Shown here: piece after piece, positions 44,620 to 55,649 of the stretch
Numbering within the stretch: the first letter of the stretch is position 1
Layout of the letters: each line of letters begins with the position of its first letter
Assembly (NCBI GenBank): GCA_024500155.1
Contig: CM044868.1
Coordinates: forward strand, 36,629,665 to 36,693,664
Direction of reading: 5' to 3'
Origin: Chenopodium formosanum
Lineage: Eukaryota; Streptophyta; Magnoliopsida; Caryophyllales; Amaranthaceae
DNA length: 64,000 nt
Notes under the pieces: generated by a model
Seen by the model: the letters and a program-made list of their open reading frames with translations, nothing else
The model's database searches: none
What the model was told of the DNA's origin: nothing
Translations under genes and position numbers: made by a program

Positions 44620-47312
44620 AACACATGGCCATTCGGCCGCTGAAAAACAGATAAAGCTTAATGATAAGGGGAGCTTCTCAACATTGGCATCCGCCTTGTC
44701 CTCCGGCGCATGCTCTCTAGTTCCCGCATCCTCCTCCTAATCATCCTCCTCCTCGTCCCTAGACGATGAGCCGCCAGACGAGCTGGAATTCCCCGTGGCA
44801 ATCTTGACAGCCACCTCCTTCTCGGCCGCCTCTTGAGTTTCTCTGAGAAGACGGGTATTGAATTCGTCATTTGCCTTATCAAACTGGACCTTCTAGGTTT
44901 GATAATCGGTGGATGGCTAAGCAGTCGCCCAGGCCGCACGCATGATGAACTCGTTATCGTCCATTATTTATTTGACCAGGGTTTGTTCCTCCTCCTCCAT
45001 CCAGGACCTATACTTGGTCCAGAGTTGGTTCTCCTAGTTGCTCATCCGCCCTTTGAGTCTCTTGACCGTCGCCTCTAGGCTAGCCGATTTGGATTCGCCT
45101 CCTTGAGGTTGTCCAGCTTCTCGTTAAGGCCCTTAACATGGTCCTGGAGCTCCTTCACTCGTTGCTTGGCTGCGTCCAAGTTCTGCTGAACTTGCAGGTT
45201 GGCAGACGCCTGGGAATACAACATATCAAGTGTCAGAATATCATTTTGAGCAACCTCAAAATGAGCTTTGTCCAGAGTAGAGGCGGCCCGAGCATTCGTT
45301 ACCTTTACCTCCCTGGTCTTCTCATTATGGGGCCCTTTGAGACCACACACGCGCAACATAGATTGCAGGCGTCTAAAGCAAAGAAACTCGTCAGTAACCA
45401 TTCGACAAAAGTATGTACATTAATCAAGTTGTAAGAAATTGTACTTTGCAAAGAAGCGCCAGAATGCAATCTAGATCAAGCGTCCTAAGCATCTGTCTGG
45501 CCATCTGGAGGACAATTGGCCTCGCTTGGGCATCTATCAAACAAATACAGCTAAGTCAAGACTGAATATAATGGCCTTTATAAAGTGCATGATCGAATGG
45601 TTGGATGGCTTACCTCCTTCTCCCCCGGCAGCTTCGCTGTCGCCTGCTGTGCCGCCAGCAGCGGTGAGTGGTGTTTTACCACTCTTCGACGCTCGTTGTT
45701 GAGTGTCCGGCTTTAATGGAATTTGGGTGGGGGAAGAGGCGATTGTCCCTTTGTTAGTTGGATTGGTGGCGACGTGTTTCCTCCGGTTCTGGGAAACGTC
45801 GCTAGCCGACTGCTTTCGCAACTTGGGGTCCGGCTGAGAAGAAGGGGTAGGCTTTGATGAGACACTCTGAAAAGAATTCCAAGCTTGAGTCTCATAAACA
45901 GAATATGTGAACACATTTCATTAAGCTAAATCTTTGCAAGCTCGTTACCTTATGAGTGCCGCCTGGTGGCTGCTCATCCGTCTGTTTTAGGTTTGAGCGA
46001 TAGAAGGCGGCTGAGAGGGCTGGTTTCTTGTGGGCAGGAAGCTTTGCCATTGCCTTATCTGGAAAAAGGAACCAAGAGTTAGCAAAGAAACAAATAATCA
46101 AAAGCAATCAAAGGTAATAATATCATACGGCTAGCTACCTCTCGGCATCTCAATACTAAGCCCGCAGGCGGCCAAGTACGTCCCGTCCGAGAGCCACTTG
46201 AATCGGGGAATATAGCTCTAGGGGGTGACCTCCTTAAACCCCATCTCTTTGTTTGTCCGGACGGCCACATTAAAGAGGCCCCGGTCAAAGATCTCCTCTT
46301 GGGCCCGCCTGGGAACAGGCGAAAGAGCCTTTTTCCCAGCCAAGAGGCGAGGATACTGAGTCCATCGGTTGTACCGCCTGTTCCTTTAGGCGTCTAGGGA
46401 AGAGACTATGTAAAACTTGGTTCGCCAGTCCTTCCACTTGTTCTCTATCCCCAACGTCATCATGTACCGGGTATTGCTGATCAAAGTAAACCAGCCGATC
46501 CCACTTGGATTGGGCGTTCTGCTCATATAGTGCATGTGAGCAAACGCCTCGAAGCTGGGATCCACCTCCAGCATTTCGCCAGCGGCAACGTAGCCCAAGA
46601 TATTTACCCAAGAGTTAAGGGCTAGTTGCCAGATACCCAATTGGTATCTGTCCAAGATCCTCTCCACGGCCAGATGGAGAGGAAAGCGAAGTCCTGCCTA
46701 GATGGCTGCCTCATAGCAGCCGAAGCACAAGTCACCATAAATAGCCATCTCAGGCCAAGTGACCGTATCTATAGCATCCGACACGGACAGAAGGATGTCA
46801 TGTCCCATGACATGGGCGGAAAGAAATTTCGGAAGATCATCCGTCATGATCTTCCGCCTGCCTTCTGGACTGTGCAGATAGTAGGGCGCACGTTCATGCC
46901 GCCTAGAAGCAGACAGCTCTGCCCTGCCTTCTCCCTTCTCAACGGAGAGGGACTCTTTGCCAGCTTTTAAGTTTGACTGCGCCTCCTCTGAGTCAAGGGG
47001 GACGTAGTTGGAAGATGATGACGCAGAGTCATCAGAACTCTCTTCGGAGCTAGGGGAATGCCGGCTGTTGCCAGCTGTGTCCTCCCACAGCTCATCATCC
47101 GACAACGATCCACTCGGCCCAGGGTTCTAAAATTCCTCGTCGCACTCCTCCAAAAATGAGTCATTTGTAGTGCTGACAGTGCTAGGCGAGTCTCTGCTAA
47201 CCTCAGAGACAGGCACCCTAATGAAGCCATTTGAATTGAAAGTCTCAATGTCCGAATGGTAAAAGGAACCATCCGCTCTATATCTCCTTGTTGTTTGCTT
47301 TGTTCTGGCCAT
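44620..47312 (-). pseudogene. Antisense extra gene (aORF) of the Tat element, H3-tail-like N-terminus
   Basis: It starts at ATG 47312 in a strong context (A at -3, G at +4) and reads MARTKQTTRRYRADGSFYHS, close to the histone H3 tail. An acidic Ser-rich region follows (SSEESSDDSASSSS). Then comes a domain of the kind called 'putative gypsy-type transposon' (VERILDRYQLGIWQLALNSW...GWFTLISNTRYM...WKDWRTKFYIV, about 46690-46390). Exon 1 ends near 46139 (GT donor) and exon 2 begins at 46058 after an AG acceptor. Later exons are basic, Ser/Pro-rich (45870-45620), then a long heptad coiled coil (about 45350-45070, LQVQQNLDAAKQRVKELQDH) and an acidic tail (DEEEDD) ending near 44620. In-frame TAG codons at about 47127, 46695 and 46386 break it. 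The Tat branch is known for such genes; their role is unknown. Confidence 0.65.
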
Positions 47313-47687
47313 CGTGTCCTGCAGAGGCACAGACACTGTCGGATTTGGAGATGTACTTAAAGCAAAGTTCTCGAACTAGCATTCGGCACTCCTAGTTTTA
47401 TATTCAGTCGTCCCCGGTGACCGACTGATCGCTAACCTAGGCCGTGCTGGGTGCGTTTTGGAAACCATTTCGATAAAGAAAAATGAAAAAAATAAGTAAA
47501 AAGGGATCAGGCGGTTACCTTAAGAGAAGGTAACGAGAGTCGTCGGTCTTAGGCGCTTGATAAAGCAGGCGAACTAAGGGGCTGGCTGTCGGATGCTCTG
47601 GAAGGTCAAAGTCCTTGAAATTCAGAAGATTCAAGATTCCTTTTAAGATTCACGCAAATGTGAATCCAAAAGGAAGTCAAACCTTTC

Positions 47688-47695
47688 TATTTATA
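47688..47695 (-). promoter_or_regulatory. TATA box for the antisense gene
   Basis: CTATAAATAG on the minus strand, about 375 bp upstream of the aORF ATG and outside the LTR. It suggests the antisense gene has its own promoter. Confidence 0.55.
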
Positions 47696-47803
47696 GGGGG
47701 GTGAAAACTTGAGGTTAAAACCCTAAATTCTTCCAACAGTAAAAATTAATGACTCTACCAATCAGAGGCCGACACTTGTCACAAGTGTCATGTGCGATGC
47801 ACG

Positions 47804-47821
47804 TGACCCCTATGAGGGTCA
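47804..47821 (+). other. Hairpin abutting the Tat 3' LTR
   Basis: TGACCC, six-base loop, GGGTCA, three bases before the LTR. A second hairpin (GACACTT...AAGTGTC) lies at 47771-47789. The usual G-rich purine tract is weak here (tgaggg). Confidence 0.5.
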
Positions 47822-47824
47822 AAT

Positions 47825-48463
47825 TATTTGGGTATTTTTATACCCGGCCAAGTGGCCCAATCGAAGCCCGCCACGTGTCGTTGGAAGAGGTGCCACCTTG
47901 GACCTTTGAGATGGTGACACGTGGTAGGCAGGTCCCCCTTTATTTGTGATGTTTGATGATCCAGAATGGACCATTAGGAGGGCGACACGTGTCACCCTAA
48001 GAGGTGCCCAAATAGCCTTTTAGGATCAGTGACACGTGTCACTTAGATATCGCTTCTGAAATGGCGGCCTTCAAGGTCCTAAATCTTGAGGCGCCGTTTT
48101 GCGGCGTGCCCTAATCCCTAGGGCACCAGACCCTAGGGAGGGCACACTTTTCCAAAAGACCCTATAAATAGGGACAATTCCCTCATTAGAGGGCAGAGTG
48201 ATACAAAACACGAGACAACACGTCACATCTGCATTTATTACAGAGCAGTCGTTCTCAGGAAACAGACAGCACCTTAGCCGAGCTTGGAATCCGAGCAGAT
48301 AACTTTATTTCCGCACGTTTTACTCCGAATACTTTACTAACTTAATCTTCGGAGGCGGACCACCGACCATCCGGCGATCCTTTTGCTTTGCAGGTATAGG
48401 CGCCCCTTGCTGGATCCAGTCTTAGTGTTGTAACTCTCCCGAGGGACAAAAACCCCTGAAACA
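47825..48463 (+). repeat. 3' LTR of the Tat element, 639 bp
   Basis: It matches 26830-27469 along its length, with the same four ACGT palindromes and a TATA box at about 48163. The first bases read TT rather than TG, probably a point change. It ends GAAACA, followed by agttg. Confidence 0.9.
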
Positions 48464-49356
48464 AGTTGAACTGCCGGTAATTCAATAACCTGAACTAAAA
48501 CTCTTTCACCAGCATTTGAAAGAAGACCATCTGTATAAAATGTGATCAATGAAATTTCAAATACTTTTTTTTTACATTAATACATATTTTATGTAAAAAC
48601 ATGTACAAATTCCCAAAGAGTGACATTTTAATTTCTTGACACTTCAGTTGTGCTCCCTTTTTCTTGTGCAGAATTTTTATTAGATTGCTCTTGTAACCTT
48701 TAAAATAAAATTACAAAAACACATATTCAGTTTTAGTTTAAGAACATAAATCAATAACAGAAACAAAACAAAATTTAATAAACTTTTCTATAATATCAAT
48801 GTATTCAACCTCTAAGTACCTTTGCATCCGATCACTACATCCTCTCTCCAAATCGATAAGGCGGCTATTGGTGTATCTTCTTGTCGATGAAGGTGCTTAT
48901 TAATAATGAACATCAAATTTATAAGCAATTATCTCCACATCAATTCAATTGAATATAAAATATGTTTACTACAAATAAGAGTTCTAAAATTACTTGTCAC
49001 TTGAATTTTTTTCCATGATTTTTTCTTGGACTCATTACCAGCCTTTACCTCATCACATCCACTTTCTAACCCTCTTTGACGTTTACTTCTGTATTTTTCT
49101 GATGTCGTTGATGCTTGTAATAATCGATCTAGACAATTAGTGATTAGGGTTAATTTAGTAAACTATTACCCTCAAATCATTGCACTATAAATGAAACTTT
49201 CTTAAATCAAAATTTTGATAGATACATGAAAAAACTCACCCATATCCTGTTGTTCTTTGCTAATTCCACGATACGTTGTCTTTGCAAGCGTTTAAACTAT
49301 TTTTTTACCACACAAAGTTTGTGATCTAAGTAACCTGTATTTTCGTAACAAGACAT
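48464..49356 (-). pseudogene. RepHel, N-terminal exons (block 3) with the likely start
   Basis: The probable start is ATG at 49356 (MSCYENTGYLDHKLCVVKK, stop, FKRLQRQRIVELAKNNRIW), with a splice donor near 49240. Further exons follow in the direction of transcription: one near 49100, one at about 48895-48820 (APSSTRRYTNSRLIDLERGC), one near 48690-48640 (LQEQSNKNSAQEKGSTTEV) and one at about 48535-48469 (DGLLSNAGERVLVQVIELPA). The last three have near-copies at 26283-26820. This block is the upstream end of the transposase gene, cut off by the Tat insertion. Confidence 0.55.
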
Positions 49357-49759
49357 ACCATATGCTTTAAAACTGCATAAATCAAGATAACAAATAGCAA
49401 GTAAATGAAAACAGGAAGATTAGAGCAAAAAACACAAAAATTCCATTGTCATTAATTATATATAATCTATTACAACCATCACATAGCCAAATTTTTTAAT
49501 ACAATCTCCTACCTAACTATTTACTTTAGAGAGTCCAATGCACAAGCACCACAAAATAATATCATGTGCAATATACAAAAGCTAAACAACTTCAATTTCT
49601 TGCTCCAACAAAAAACTATCCTAGTTGAAGCATTCACCAGCAAAAGACCAAACAGTGAGCAATTAACACTCCTTCGACTCCAAGCTAAACCTAAAACATC
49701 TAATCCTTTAAAAGCCTTACACGCTTAAAACGTCCTTGTAATTCTTCTGAGTCCGCCCC

Positions 49760-50693
49760 CTATGGAATTTCTTCAATGCTAGAATCAGAAATAGCAAATG
49801 ATTCTGCAACTTGAGACTTAAGTTCAATCTTGTTGAAAGCTATAACAGGTGGATTAGACATTGGAGCTTGGAAAACCTCTCTAACAGGAACCACGCAATC
49901 CTGCTCTACAAGACTTGAAGTAGGTTCCAGCTGCTCTTTAATGCCCAACACATGTTCCTTTGCACTTAAATAACTTTCCCTCTCCAGAACACATAACAAA
50001 GCATCAAACCTACATGTCGTTGCCTTATAATTAGCATCCACTATTTCAAGATTACACACATCAATGAGATAATCAACAGCTTTTCTAGCTAGGTCTTGCT
50101 TAGCTGCAGCCTGACTCAAACAATAATCACTGAACAAACACCTAAACCCTAAAGTGTGCCTATGGTGAATGATGGTAAACCAAGAAACATATTGATTTGG
50201 AAGTTGTTCAATAATTTCAATTGGAGTGCACTTCACATCAACATATCTTAAAATATACCTCAACACCTCAAGAAAATCTATAACAACTTTCCTTTGATTA
50301 TGACCAATTTCAGTAGAAATATCTCCATAAAAATAAACCTTTGATTTTCCTTTTGTAATTGCCTCCAATTCCTCTTTCTTGTAACCATACAATCGTCCAC
50401 AACGTTCATTAATTTGTTTATGTAAAGCAGTTACATCTTCAACAACTATGTCATTTTATAAGATCATACACAGCCTTTTTAGCTGCAATTTCACACGATT
50501 CATCTACATTATCCGTATCTCCACCAAGATAACAAGTAGGAACAGAACTATTCTTGCTCCTTATAGCCACACAAGCAATGCTTTTTCGGAGATTGAGATA
50601 TTGGTATTCTGGATCAGGGAAATCCAAGCATTTGGTAATTTGCTTTAACAAAGGATGAAATGATATCATTACTTGTGTGAGCGGAGCATCCAT
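49760..50693 (-). pseudogene. Gene of unknown function with two similar domains, frameshifted
   Basis: It starts at ATG 50693 (MDAPLTQVMISFHPLLKQ) and runs open to about 50451, then continues in another frame (DIVVEDVTALHKQINERCGR) to a stop at 49760, about 310 residues in all. A one-base change near 50450 explains the break. Two parts look alike: SCEIAAKKAVYDLIK..DIVVED and AKQDLARKAVDYLIDVCNLEIVD. Each is preceded by beta-type segments, which recalls tandem double-stranded-RNA-binding-like folds, but this is only a shape argument. It lies upstream of RepHel on the same strand and inside the Helitron. It could be an extra Helitron gene or a captured host gene. Confidence 0.5.
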
Positions 50694-51029
50694 AACCTAT
50701 AATTCACGTACAATCAACTAGTTCAGAATAAATTCAGCCTAGTTATCTGCAACTACAAACACCAGAGATTAATCACTTGACACCCAAACCGTATAAACTA
50801 GCTACCAACTTAACAACAAGCATTGTTAACCCAAACTTTATTATACATAATGCTAACCTTAATTCAATCCACAAAACATGAATAACGAATCAATATAAAC
50901 CAATCAAAATAATGAATCTATAACTCTTATCACTCTCACTTGTACTACCCTCAAAACATGAATCTTATACTCGTAACACTATCACACTACAATTTTTAAA
51001 AAATAAAAAAAAAACTTTCAACCACAAAT
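50694..51029. other. Upstream region of the unknown gene
   Basis: AT-rich sequence with no frame of note. Any promoter of the unknown gene should lie here on the minus strand. No clear TATA box stands out among the many AT runs. Confidence 0.4.
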
Positions 51030-53920
51030 ATGTATGACAACTTTAAAAGCTCAAAAAATTACACCTCAACCACACACATGCATGCCAACTATAAAAGCTC
51101 AATAAAGACTACACCTACAAATTTGCTTGCATGCTAAAAAAAAAAAAAAAAAAAAAAACAAATAAACACTTAGTATCCAAAATCTTTGTACTCGAAAATA
51201 TGCTTATATAAAATAAAACCATCAAAATACATTAAAATCAAACAAACAAACAATATATGTAAGTAGAATCACTCACCTAAATTGAACAAAACTAAAATTG
51301 ATGAAATAAAACCACAACTTGTCCATGTAAACCCACAAACTAAAATTGTAAAAATAACTATAAATTAAAACAATCTAAAAACATCAAAATTAAACAAACA
51401 AACAATATATGCAAGTAGACTCACACACTAAAATTAAACAAACAACATAACTAACAAAAAATATACCCATAAATATGCATGCAAAAACAAACTTAGTATC
51501 TCAAGAACCAAATTAAAACCATATCAAATTTTCAAAATCAAATAAACAAATAACATGTCCAAGTAAATCCACAAACTAAATTCGAAAAAACAACATAATT
51601 ACAAAAAAATTCACCCAAATATTTTGCACACACACTAAACACAAACAAATAACATAATATATAAAAATTTTACCCATAAATATGCTTGCATGCAAAATCA
51701 AATTTAGTATATCAAAAAATGAAATAAAACCATATCAAAATTTCAAAACCAAACAAACAAATAACATTGTACAAGTAATCCCACAAACTAAATTCGAAAA
51801 AAAAAAAATCATATTTAGAAGATATTACACCCATTAATATTGCATTAATCAACTTCATAAATTACTAAATGCTTGAAAATTACCTAAAAATTTTCCAACA
51901 GAAATCGTGAATTGAAAGTGCTTCAATCACTTTAAATTTTGTATGCAACAAAAAATTAGAAAATGGAGTTCTTTTATAAATTTTTTCTTTTTCTTATTTT
52001 TTTTTTAAAAAATACCTAACCCACCAAAAAAATACATGTCTTAAAATAAGCTAAAAGCTAATTCTTTCATAATGTATTATACAATGCAATACATGTACAC
52101 TTCACCACTTTATTAATCACAGAAACCACAATAATATGAATGAAAATGAAGGAAGTCAACTAAAGTCAACAAAAGTAAATAACTCTTGATGACATTTCCA
52201 AAAATAACACCATATCTAAATTTCAAAATCAAACAAAGAAATAATATGTCCAAGAAAACCAACAAACTAAAATCGAAAAAAAAAAACATTATTATAAAAC
52301 AAATTACACCCATATGCACACACGCTAAACACAAACAAATAACATAATTATATAAAAATGTCACTCATAAATATGCTTGCATGACAAATCAAACATAGTA
52401 TATCAAGAATTGAATTAAAACCATAACAAAAGTTTAAAATCAAACAAACAAATAACATGTCCAAGTAAGCCCATAAAGTAAATTTGAAAAAATAAAAAAA
52501 AAAATTTAAAAATTACACCCATAAATTTTACATCAACCAAATTCATAAAATATTGAATGGTTGAAAATTACCTGAAAATTTTCCAAAAGAAATTATGGAT
52601 CAGAAATGCTTCAACCACCTGAAACTTTGCATGTAACAAAAATTTATATTAGTAAAAATTACACCCATAAATTTTACACACACACACTAAATATAATCAA
52701 ATGACATAATATATAATTATTTCACTCATAAATATGCTTGCATGCAAAATCAAACTAAGTAAATCAAGAATAAAATTAAAACCATAACAAAATTTCAAAA
52801 TCAAACAAACAACTGACATGTCCAAGTAAGCCCATAAACTAAATTTGAATAAATAACATAATTAGATAAATATGCTTGCAAGCAAAATCAAACTTAGTAT
52901 ATCAAGAATTAAATTAAAACCATAACAAAATTTCAAAATTTACAAAACAAATAACATGTCCAAGTAAGACCACAAGCTAAATTCGAAAAAAAAAATAACA
53001 TAATTAGAAAAAAAATACACTCTTTAATTTTGTATTTAATTAAAACCAAATCAAAATTTAATTTCAAAATCAAACAAACAAATAACATGTACAAGTAAGC
53101 CTACACACTAAATTCGAAAAAATAACATAATTAAATAAATATGCTTGCATGCAAAATCAAATTTAGTATATTAAGAATTAAATAAAAACCATAACAAAAT
53201 TCCAAAATTTTTAAAAACAAATAACATGTCCAAGTAACACCACAAACTAAATTCGAAAAAATAACATAATTAGAAAAAAATACACCCATTAATTTTGCAT
53301 TGAATTAAAACCATATCAAAATTTCAATTCCAAAAAAACATGTAACATGTCCAACTAAGTCTACAAACTTAATTCGAAAAAATAACTTAATAATAATTAG
53401 ATAAATATTTTTGCATGCAAAATCAAACTTAGTATATCAATATCAAGTATTGAATTAAAACCATACCAAATTTTCAAGACTAAACAAACAAATAACATGT
53501 CCAAGTAAGACTACATACTTAATTCGAAAAAAAAAATATAATTAGAAAAAAAATACAACCATTAATCTTGCATTAATGAACTTCAAAAAATATTTGATGC
53601 TTGAAAATTACCTGAATATTCTCCAAAAAAAATTGTGAATCGGAAATGCTTCAATCACTTCAAATTTTGCATGCATCAAAATTTAGAAAATGAAATTCTT
53701 TTATAGCTTTTTTTTTTCTCTTTTTTGTCAAAAAAAAAAATAAATAAAAAAAAAAAAAACCTAACACACCCAAAAAGCACATGCCTTAAAACAAGCACAG
53801 ATCTAATTCTTTCACAATCACATAAACCTTAACTATATGAATAAAAGTGAAGTAAGTCAACAAAAGTCAACAAAAATCAACAAAAGTAAAGAATTATTGA
53901 TGGCATTTCCGAAATTACCA
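51030..53920. repeat. Complex tandem repeat array near the Helitron 5' end, ~135-bp unit
   Basis: The phrase 'aataacatgtccaagtaag' recurs with changes near 51546, 51771, 52240, 52451, 52815, 52946, 53082, 53218, 53345 and 53489. The last six are spaced about 130-145 bp, giving a tandem unit. Each unit also holds 'aaattcgaaaaaataacata' and 'atgcttgcatgcaaaatcaa'. A larger repeat ('gaaattcttttatagc', 'agtcaacaaaagtcaacaaa') recurs at about 51960-52180 and 53690-53900, so there is higher-order structure. Confidence 0.75.
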
Positions 53921-54052
53921 AAAAAAAAAAAAATTGGTCAATGCACTATTCCTTTTGAAGTTATTATTCACTTTCACTAATTTTGCCAAAAAGTCTTAAA
54001 CTTTGTCAAAACCCTTAATCTCCCTCAACTTCTCACTTCTAAGGGTTGGAGA

Positions 54053-55640
54053 AATATCTCCCCAAAACCAAACCCGGTGATGAACAACCTTTCACCGCCA
54101 TTATTGGTTGGGTTGAGTATTTTACATTTGGAGTGCTTAATCCATATTTCCATGCAATATATTTCATAAACCAATCCATTTCCTAGCTTATTTCCCTACA
54201 CCATAACTTGTTTTCCTCTTTTCGTGTCCACATCGCAAAACCGAGAAAAACTGATTTCGTTGCCTTATAATTTTGATACAATTATTATTTGGTTGGATAG
54301 GCCTTAAAATAAGCTTTCAAACAATATATCATAATCCGAACTCCAATTTAAAACAAATAAGTTATGGTCAAAATACTAATCTAAGCCCAAACCGAACCTA
54401 AGCCCACCTGACTTATGACCCAATGATCATGTGGAGGGTCCAAAAAATTTAATCCCATTCAAAAACCAATTAGGATTAATTATAATCTTCTATAAGTTTA
54501 TAAAATATCTTAATTATCCTTTATGAAAAGATAAGATTAAAGAGTTTGAAATTGAATAACACTCCTCTTTTTAAAAGTCCTATAGCTAATTCTATTCGAA
54601 TTGAAAGACGTTCAAAGATAGTCATATATTATTTTAGTGCCTCATATTTTTTATCAAAATTTTATTTTATTAGATAGCCCTTGAAATTATCTTTCTAACG
54701 ATATATTATAATATTAATTTTGAGCTATAACGAAAAGTATATGATTGAAATACAAAACTTTATCCAAAACTAACACTGTCCCACTATTTCGGCCATATCT
54801 TTTATTTTTCAAATGATTTTAATCTGATTTTAATTGGGTTAGAAAGTAGAGTTTAAGAGCTTTCCAAGACATATTATTTAATTTAATTTCCATTTGATTT
54901 ATATATTTATTGAAGTTACTAGCAGTTTATTCATGATGTAGCAATTCAAGGAAACGCAGAAAGTGAGTGATTAATTCATTTAATTACTCTTATTTTTAAT
55001 CTTGTTGCCAGTATCATGATTAGGTTAATTTCTATTTGGTTTGACTAACAATTTCTGGTTAAATTGCTTCCAATAATAATGTTTATTCTATTATATATTT
55101 AATGATCACCATATTGCATGTTTAAAGGGAATATGTAATTGAAAATCATGCCTAATAAGATAATTTGGGCAATTGGCTTAGGTTCCTTTTAAATCTTGTT
55201 ACTAAATCAAGTAATCATGATATTTTAGAATTATATGTTGCATTATTTTATTCAACCAATTTAGCATAATTATAGTTTGGAGCAAATTAAATATTTTGTT
55301 TGCATGCCTTTAAGATCGCAAGAATCACTTTTCACTTTAAGAATTGAGTAGAGGCCAATACGGGCAAATGTGACTCCATGACTCACTTCATCATCCCCGA
55401 TCCCCCTTTTGTGTTTCCGAACCATATGGAGTTGGTAATCTCATGGATTATGAATGGGGTGTAACCTTCACGGGGCAATCGTTGTTGCCTTTCGTTGTCC
55501 TTTTATCGTGGTTGCCTTTTATGATCCGTGAACGGTTTACAAGTTCCTTAAAAACTTGTTGGAAGCTTCCTAATTTTCTTGTCCCTAATCGTATGTCAAT
55601 TCCAACTTTTTATGAGTGCCAAGCGTATTTACACATGCTT
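54053..55640 (+). repeat. Remainder of the layer-0 LTR split by the Helitron
   Basis: It resumes with 'ctccccaaaaccaaacccgg' and ends near 55600 with 'tgaacggtttacaagttcct' and 'aaaaacttgttgg', matching the start and end zones of the LTR at 286-2208. The middle is diverged, so it belongs to a related subfamily. A short frame at 55443-55643 has no support. The exact 3' end was not fixed. Confidence 0.6.
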
Positions 55641-55649
55641 TAACGTAGG

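Larger units (their letters stand above)
26830..48463 (+). mobile_element. Tat-lineage Ty3/gypsy retrotransposon inserted in RepHel
   Basis: The two LTRs are 26830-27469 and 47825-48463, with target duplication agttg at 26825-26829 and 48464-48468. Removing a 10.6-kb later insertion (29324-39932) leaves about 11 kb. The order is LTR, primer site, gag, protease, reverse transcriptase, RNase H, a second RNase H of archaeal type, integrase, a long spacer, an antisense gene, LTR. A second RNase H and an antisense extra ORF mark the Tat branch. All pol domains carry stops or deletions, so it cannot move unaided. The LTRs are still closely similar, pointing to a rather recent insertion. Confidence 0.9.
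3829..54052 (-). mobile_element. Giant Helitron carrying RepHel, RPA-like and captured B3 sequences
   Basis: On the minus strand the element ends ...CTAG followed by host T at 3828. A 5-bp-stem GC hairpin ends ten bases inside, the classic Helitron 3' end. The 5' end is placed at 54052, where the minus strand reads TCTCCAACCC, because there the interrupted host LTR resumes. In between on the minus strand are RepHel with Rep and Pif1-type helicase motifs and an RPA70-like gene, both typical of autonomous plant Helitrons. Gross length is 50.2 kb. Removing two retrotransposon nests (18694-25590 and 26830-48463, plus their target duplications) leaves about 21.7 kb. All genes are broken, so it is inactive. 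The 3' end is firm; the 5' end is inferred from the host LTR. Confidence 0.75.
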
